A stretch of DNA of 64,000 nucleotides from Clostridia bacterium (lineage in GTDB: Bacteria > Bacillota > Clostridia > Christensenellales > Aristaeellaceae), in assembly GCA_017396845.1 (NCBI GenBank), contig JAFQKQ010000084.1:1-64000 (forward strand), written 5' to 3'. How positions within the stretch are numbered: position 1 is the first letter of the stretch; every line of letters starts with the position of its first letter. Below, piece by piece: positions 60,030 to 64,000 of this stretch. The notes under the pieces are model-generated. The model saw only the letters and a program-made list of their open reading frames with translations. It searched no databases and was not told where the DNA came from. Both the position numbers and the translations under genes were made by a program.

Positions 60030-60506
60030 ATGGTTCGGGCGGAATTGATTTGCGGAAAAATCGCGTGCGGCAAGACGACGGTTGCCGAAAAGCTAAGGGA
60101 TGAAGGCCGGCGCGTGATTTTATCGGTGGATGAAATCACATTAAGCCTTTTTGATGAAAACCTCGGCGATCAGCACGAGATCATCTGCGCCCGCGCGCAA
60201 GGGTATTTATTTGAAATGTCTTTAAAGCTCATCGAAAAGGGCGTAAGTCCGATTCTCGATTGGGGCTTCTGGACAAAAAAGAGCAGAGATGAAGCCGAGG
60301 CGTTTTTCGCAAGCCGGAATATTCCGGTGCGATGGCATTATGTATGCCCGGCGGAACGGGAAAGGCTGAAGAGAATCGACAAAAGAAACGCGCTTTCAAA
60401 AGAAGGGAAAACGCAGGCGTATTTTGTTACGGATGCTATTTTCCAAAAGTGCGAAGAATTGTTTGAAACGCCGGAGGACGGCCGAATGGATGTAATCCAC
60501 GATTGA
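60030..60506 (+). CDS. Small P-loop kinase (zeta-toxin/chloramphenicol-kinase-like AAA)
   Basis: From ATG 60030 (GGAGGGG upstream) the protein is 158 residues: Walker A LICGKIACGKTTVAEKL, SVDEITLSLFDE, a helical lid with WGFWTKKSRDEAEAFFASR, and VRWHYVCPAERERLKRI. This fits small AAA_33-type kinases that phosphorylate metabolites, nucleic-acid ends or antibiotics. No antitoxin-like partner gene lies beside it, so a toxin role is not supported. Confidence 0.7.
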   Translation: MVRAELICGKIACGKTTVAEKLRDEGRRVILSVDEITLSLFDENLGDQHEIICARAQGYLFEMSLKLIEKGVSPILDWGFWTKKSRDEAEAFFASRNIPVRWHYVCPAERERLKRIDKRNALSKEGKTQAYFVTDAIFQKCEELFETPEDGRMDVIHD

Positions 60507-60527
60507 TTTGATCGGAAAAGGAGGGGT

Positions 60528-60578
60528 ATGCGTGCTGCTTGCCATATTTGTTTCTCCATGCTGAGTACGCGGGGGTGA
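60528..60578 (+). other. Tiny open frame behind a strong ribosome site
   Basis: AGGAGGGG precedes ATG 60528 and a 16-codon frame, MRAACHICFSMLSTRG. The 22 bases from 60515 to 60536 are identical to 52568-52589 at the start of the MGH1-like gene. It could be a leader peptide for the MFS gene or a relic; evidence is thin. Confidence 0.25.
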
Positions 60579-60653
60579 AACGGCATGGAGGGATTCTCAT
60601 CCCGCGGACTTTGCGCAGAACCGGAAATCTATTAAATAAGGAGCGAAGTCCGT

Positions 60654-61949
60654 ATGAAACGTATTTTTACTCAGGTTTATGAAATGCGCGCATTTCTTAC
60701 ATTGTGGTTTACGCAGTCGCTTTCGGGACTCGGAAGCGCGATGACGAGCTATGCGCTGGTATTGTGGTCGTACGGCGAAAAGGGTTCCGCACTGGTGACG
60801 GCGCTTCTCATGGTGTGCTCCTATGCGCCGTATGTGCTGTTTTCGATTTTCGCCGGAGCGCTCAGCGACAGATGGGACAAGAAAAGGACGATGCTCGCAT
60901 GCGACGCGTTCGCTGCGTTGGTTTCGATTGCGACAATTGCGTTGTATATGTCCGGTGCGCTTCGGATCTGGCATCTGTATGTGCTTAACGCGCTCAACGG
61001 GTTTATGAACACGCTTCAGCAGCCGGCAAGCGAGGTTGCGACCACGCTGCTTCTGCCGAAAAAGTACTATCAGAAGGTGGGTGCGCTGAAGTATTTTTCA
61101 AATGCGCTTCAGTCGATTCTTACGCCCGTGATCGCCACGATGGTGATGGGGCTCTGGGGTATCGGCGCGGTGTTCGCATTTGATATGTGTACGTTTTTTG
61201 CCGCGTTCTGCTCGCTTTTGTTCCTGATCAGGCTTCCGAAAGCGGATAAGAAAGCGGTAAATACCGGCGGCTTCTTATCCTCCGTTCGGGAAGGGCTGCG
61301 GTATCTTCAGACGAATCGGGGAATCCTTTATCTGATACTGTTTTTCGCGTGTATCAATCTGGTAGCCTCGATGTACGAGGCGGCGCTTCCGGCGGTGATT
61401 CTGTCCCGCGCGGACGATCGGGCGCTTGGCGCGGTAAATGCGGCGGTCGGCATAGCGATGCTGGCGGGCAGCATCATTGCGTCGTTCCTGCCTGCGCCGA
61501 AGAGCCGGGTTCGGGCGGTTATGAATACGCTGCTTTTCTCGATGAGCTTTGAAAATTTTCTCCTGGCCTTCGGGCGGTCGCTGCCCGTGTGGTGCATCGG
61601 CGCGTTTCTCGGCTGGATTCTGATTCCGCTGATGAATGCAAATTTGTCCGCGCTTATGCGGCTTTCGATTCCGGAGGATATTCAGGGAAGAGTGTATGCC
61701 GCCAGAAATTCGCTTCAGTTCTTCACGATTCCCGTCGGGTATTTTCTGGGCGGATTTTTTGTGGACAAGGTGTTTGAGCCGCTGATGGCCGCGGCGGATG
61801 CAAACGGCATATTTGTCGAGCTGTTCGGCGCGGGAAAGGGCAGCGGCGGCGCAATGTTTTACGCGTGTCTGGCAGTTACGGGCATATTCGTCTGCCTGAT
61901 TTTCAGGAAAAACAAAGCGATTTGGGAGCTTGACGATCTGACAAAGTGA
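60654..61949 (+). CDS. MFS exporter (macrolide-efflux-like)
   Basis: The 431-residue protein has 12 predicted helices, LWFTQSLSGLGSAMTSYAL, motif A-like GALSDRWDKKRTM and NALNGFMNTLQQPASEVATT, as in the MefA/ErmB-associated and related drug-efflux group of the MFS. ATG 60654 follows AAGGAG. It stands alone. Substrate cannot be deduced; resistance should not be assumed. Confidence 0.8.
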   Translation: MKRIFTQVYEMRAFLTLWFTQSLSGLGSAMTSYALVLWSYGEKGSALVTALLMVCSYAPYVLFSIFAGALSDRWDKKRTMLACDAFAALVSIATIALYMSGALRIWHLYVLNALNGFMNTLQQPASEVATTLLLPKKYYQKVGALKYFSNALQSILTPVIATMVMGLWGIGAVFAFDMCTFFAAFCSLLFLIRLPKADKKAVNTGGFLSSVREGLRYLQTNRGILYLILFFACINLVASMYEAALPAVILSRADDRALGAVNAAVGIAMLAGSIIASFLPAPKSRVRAVMNTLLFSMSFENFLLAFGRSLPVWCIGAFLGWILIPLMNANLSALMRLSIPEDIQGRVYAARNSLQFFTIPVGYFLGGFFVDKVFEPLMAAADANGIFVELFGAGKGSGGAMFYACLAVTGIFVCLIFRKNKAIWELDDLTK

Positions 61950-61956
61950 TTGAATG

Positions 61957-62005
61957 AAAAAAACAAGGATGCCGCAGGTGCGTTTCTGCGTCATCCTTGT
62001 CTTTG
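61957..62005. terminator. Terminator between convergent genes
   Basis: AAAACAAGGATG pairs with CATCCTTGTCTTTG, stem strengthened by CGCAG/CTGCG; serves the MFS gene and, in reverse, the HTH gene. Confidence 0.75.
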
Positions 62006-62006
62006 T

Positions 62007-63440
62007 TTAGTCGCTGTTCTTTACGACCTGAATCAAGTGTTTCAGGTATTCAATGCTTGCTTTCGGCGTTTCCGAGGCGCTTTTGATCAGTATGTTTACG
62101 GCGTAATTGGTGTAGTGATCGATCAACTCCGGTACGGTCAAGAGAATTTCCCGGAACTCCTCCGAAAGGCTGTAGGTAGTGTTCAGATTGTATATGATTA
62201 GTCCGTAACCTTCGAAGCCGATGAACGAGTAGGTTTGATGAAGGTCGGGATTTACCAGAAACAACGGTATGAAATACGGGTTTTTCTGCGCCTGATGGAT
62301 CAGGTGTTCAAATATCTTTATGCGTTCGTCCTTTGTGAAGGGCCTGAGGCAGAAGGGGTGATCGATCATCATTCCGCTCTTTGCAAAATTCACCATCGCG
62401 GTTTTGTTCAGGAAAAGATACGTAGGCTTGTTCTTGTAATGCATATTGTGAAAGCGTTTTTCGAACAGCTGCAAAAGCTCGTTTTCGACTTCGTGGATCG
62501 CTTCGGAGCCTTCGTATCCTTCGTAGCTTTTGAAATTTTCAATCAGTATATCTACCGGTATATGCTCCGGGCCGACATCGGGTTTGATCTGGTATATGGT
62601 TTTGTTCTGCTCGTGATGGAGACAATTTTTGACAAAATCGATATAGTCGTTGCTGGCTTCATAGTTGTAGTATACTTTATAGCTCGATTGCTTCGTTACA
62701 TTTTCCGTGATGACGGAAGTGTAAAAGCCGTACAGATCCTGATCCGGAGGAAGCGTCATTACCCGGAAGCTTTTGCAGGATACGGGTATGATGAGTTTCT
62801 GAACGCGCGAATTTTTCAGGATCAGCGCGTCCTGCAGAACGAGGTGCGAGGCGTATATGTTGCTATCGGAGCATACCGATATTATGTTGTAATTCGGCTG
62901 AACGAGAAGCGCAAGTATATCCGTGAGTATAGGCGTAAGATCCGGGAATTGGGTTTCGGAATAATAGTGAACGGCGCTGACGGTATCCCGACGGGCGGCG
63001 AGAAGCTTTTTTACGGTCCGAAGGATCGGTGCTTCTATGCAGCCGATGATGAGCATCTGCGTTTTTTCACTGCCGACATGGGCAAAGAGCTCATCGGCAA
63101 GCGGCAAATGGGAAACGGAAGAAGCTTCTGATGCGTCCGACGCAGGCATTGCGAGATTCGAAAACGCCTGATATGACAGATACCGCCCTTTTCCGTAGCG
63201 GGATACGTCTACGCTTTCGCGAAAGTCTTTGAGCTCGTTTTCGTCAAGATTCGGAAGGGCGGTCATGAGCTCGGATATAAACACGGCGCATCTTTGCGGG
63301 GTACACTGGTCGTGCATCAAACGGGAAACGGTCGTCTGGCTTTTCTGATGGGTGATTTCGCTGAGATATGCGCAGGTGTAGCTGTGCGCTTCCATCCATT
63401 TTGTAAGATATTCTCCGAAGGTATATATGCACTTGAACAT
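62007..63440 (-). CDS. Long HTH protein of unknown function
   Basis: The 477-residue protein starts with a degenerate XRE-like helix-turn-helix (about 5-75: FGEYLTKWMEAHSYTCAYLS, ITHQKSQTTVSRLMHDQCTP). The long remainder is predicted mixed alpha/beta, with no recognised catalytic motif; pieces such as MLIIGCIEAPILRTVKKLLA suggest a Rossmann-like part. Nothing marks it as exported. ATG 63440 follows AAAGGAG. It resembles phage-like repressors only at the start; likely a transcription regulator with a large sensory domain. Confidence 0.5.
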   Translation of the reverse strand: MFKCIYTFGEYLTKWMEAHSYTCAYLSEITHQKSQTTVSRLMHDQCTPQRCAVFISELMTALPNLDENELKDFRESVDVSRYGKGRYLSYQAFSNLAMPASDASEASSVSHLPLADELFAHVGSEKTQMLIIGCIEAPILRTVKKLLAARRDTVSAVHYYSETQFPDLTPILTDILALLVQPNYNIISVCSDSNIYASHLVLQDALILKNSRVQKLIIPVSCKSFRVMTLPPDQDLYGFYTSVITENVTKQSSYKVYYNYEASNDYIDFVKNCLHHEQNKTIYQIKPDVGPEHIPVDILIENFKSYEGYEGSEAIHEVENELLQLFEKRFHNMHYKNKPTYLFLNKTAMVNFAKSGMMIDHPFCLRPFTKDERIKIFEHLIHQAQKNPYFIPLFLVNPDLHQTYSFIGFEGYGLIIYNLNTTYSLSEEFREILLTVPELIDHYTNYAVNILIKSASETPKASIEYLKHLIQVVKNSD

Positions 63441-63593
63441 TTGTATCAGGCTCCTTTATACGATATTTTCGATAAAAAGGAGGGATTGTCAAGTGTGTTA
63501 CGGAATGATTATGAAATAACTAAAATTTTGCATGGATGTAATTGTGCATAGGTTACAAAGTAAAGCGTGGGATATATTGCCCCGTATCTGTAC

Positions 63594-64000
63594 TTACGGT
63601 ATAAATCCATACGCTTCCATAAGTGAAGAAAGCGCGTTTTTCTTATCCTTTGAAAGTGTTGTAAGCGGAAGACGCAGTTCTTCCTGTATGAGCCCCAGCA
63701 TGGAAAGCGCCGCCTTGACCGGCGCGGGATTGACATCTGAAAACAGCGCCCTTGTAAGCGGCAGCAGGCGATTGTGGATTTCCCGGGCGGCTTCATAATC
63801 GCCGGAGAATGTGCATGTGATCATCTGCCTTATTTCGCGGGGCGCTATGTTCGCGGTGACAGAGATTACGCCCCTTGCGCCGAGGGCGAGCATGGGTAAA
63901 AGCATTGCGTCGTTTCCGGCGTAGATATACGCTCCGTCGCCTGCATGCATAATCAGGTCGATGATCTTGTCGAAATTGCCCGTTGCCTCTTTCAATCCCT
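63594..64000 (-). CDS. dapA: 4-hydroxy-tetrahydrodipicolinate synthase, partial
   Basis: The minus frame enters from the right edge in GLKEATGNFDKIIDLI. The K of KEATGN is the Schiff-base lysine of DapA-type aldolases. It continues GDGAYIYAGNDAMLLPMLAL and GARGVISVTANIAPREIRQM to stop 63594, 135 residues visible. The N-terminal half lies outside the window. It forms dihydrodipicolinate precursors for lysine and diaminopimelate from pyruvate and aspartate semialdehyde. Confidence 0.9.
   Translation of the reverse strand, partial: GLKEATGNFDKIIDLIMHAGDGAYIYAGNDAMLLPMLALGARGVISVTANIAPREIRQMITCTFSGDYEAAREIHNRLLPLTRALFSDVNPAPVKAALSMLGLIQEELRLPLTTLSKDKKNALSSLMEAYGFIP

Noticed and set aside
60030-60506. 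Zeta-type toxin of a toxin-antitoxin pair
   Set aside because: No small antitoxin gene precedes it; the P-loop kinase match is only general.
1-64000. Insertion sequence or integrative element
   Set aside because: No transposase, integrase, relaxase or att-like direct repeats with conserved flanks were recognised, although the decayed regions would fit old element activity.

Overview
The window looks like chromosome from an uncultured, gut-type member of the Bacillota (class Clostridia). GC content is roughly balanced, Shine-Dalgarno sites are strong (AGGAGG type), promoters are sigma-A-like (TTGACA/TATAAT), and there are single-membrane lipoproteins, binding-protein-dependent sugar ABC transporters, HelD, RmuC, PepF and CBM26/GH13 starch genes. 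No phage, plasmid, transposase, CRISPR or rRNA gene was recognised. Everything here comes from reading the sequence, with no database search.

Region 1 (1-11.1 kb) is a patchwork of intact genes and decaying fragments. A small membrane-protein family is present as one intact copy (3171-3458), one copy killed by a nonsense codon (539-826), one frameshifted copy (8848-9263) and a more distant remnant (243-490). Three copies keep the same upstream pair of GTGC-N7-GCAC inverted repeats. Intact genes are a TPR/CFI-box protein with a small zinc ribbon, a secreted metallopeptidase with a discoidin domain, a four-gene ABC locus with a histidine-rich permease and a DUF3299-like lipoprotein (probably metal-related), and a membrane-bound XRE regulator with a palindrome in its own promoter.

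Region 2 (11.1-26.3 kb, minus strand) is a surface-polysaccharide cluster: pyruvyl-transferase family protein, five glycosyltransferases, Wzy-like polymerase, acetyltransferase, Wzx flippase, LicD, a two-domain nucleotidyltransferase/cytidylyltransferase and a further nucleotidyltransferase. Broken pieces of UDP-L-FucNAc synthesis genes (fnlA and fnlC types) flank the LicD pair, which suggests the LicD cassette replaced a FucNAc module. No priming transferase or chain-length system is visible.

Region 3 (27.4-34.4 kb, plus strand) is a starch/maltodextrin locus: a secreted triple-CBM26 protein, a lipoprotein binding protein, two permeases, a GH13 enzyme and a LacI-type repressor, with a perfect LacI-like palindrome in front of the first promoter. 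Region 4 (34.4-47.6 kb) holds a peptidase M28 chimera pseudogene, a DUF3267 protein, GNAT, a frameshifted HEAT-like gene, a nitroreductase, HelD, two FAD oxidoreductases, RmuC, three tRNAs, a membrane protein and an Smr protein.

Region 5 (47.9-55.5 kb) is a hemicellulose-type locus: GH43, an LplABC-like transporter on the minus strand, and a divergent pair (an alpha/alpha-barrel glycosidase and a GH10-like enzyme) on the plus strand. Region 6 (55.6-64 kb) holds PepF, an Lgt-like protein lacking the catalytic histidine next to a phosphodiester glycosidase with a long PT linker, a small P-loop kinase, an MFS exporter, a long HTH protein of unknown role and a partial dapA at the right edge.
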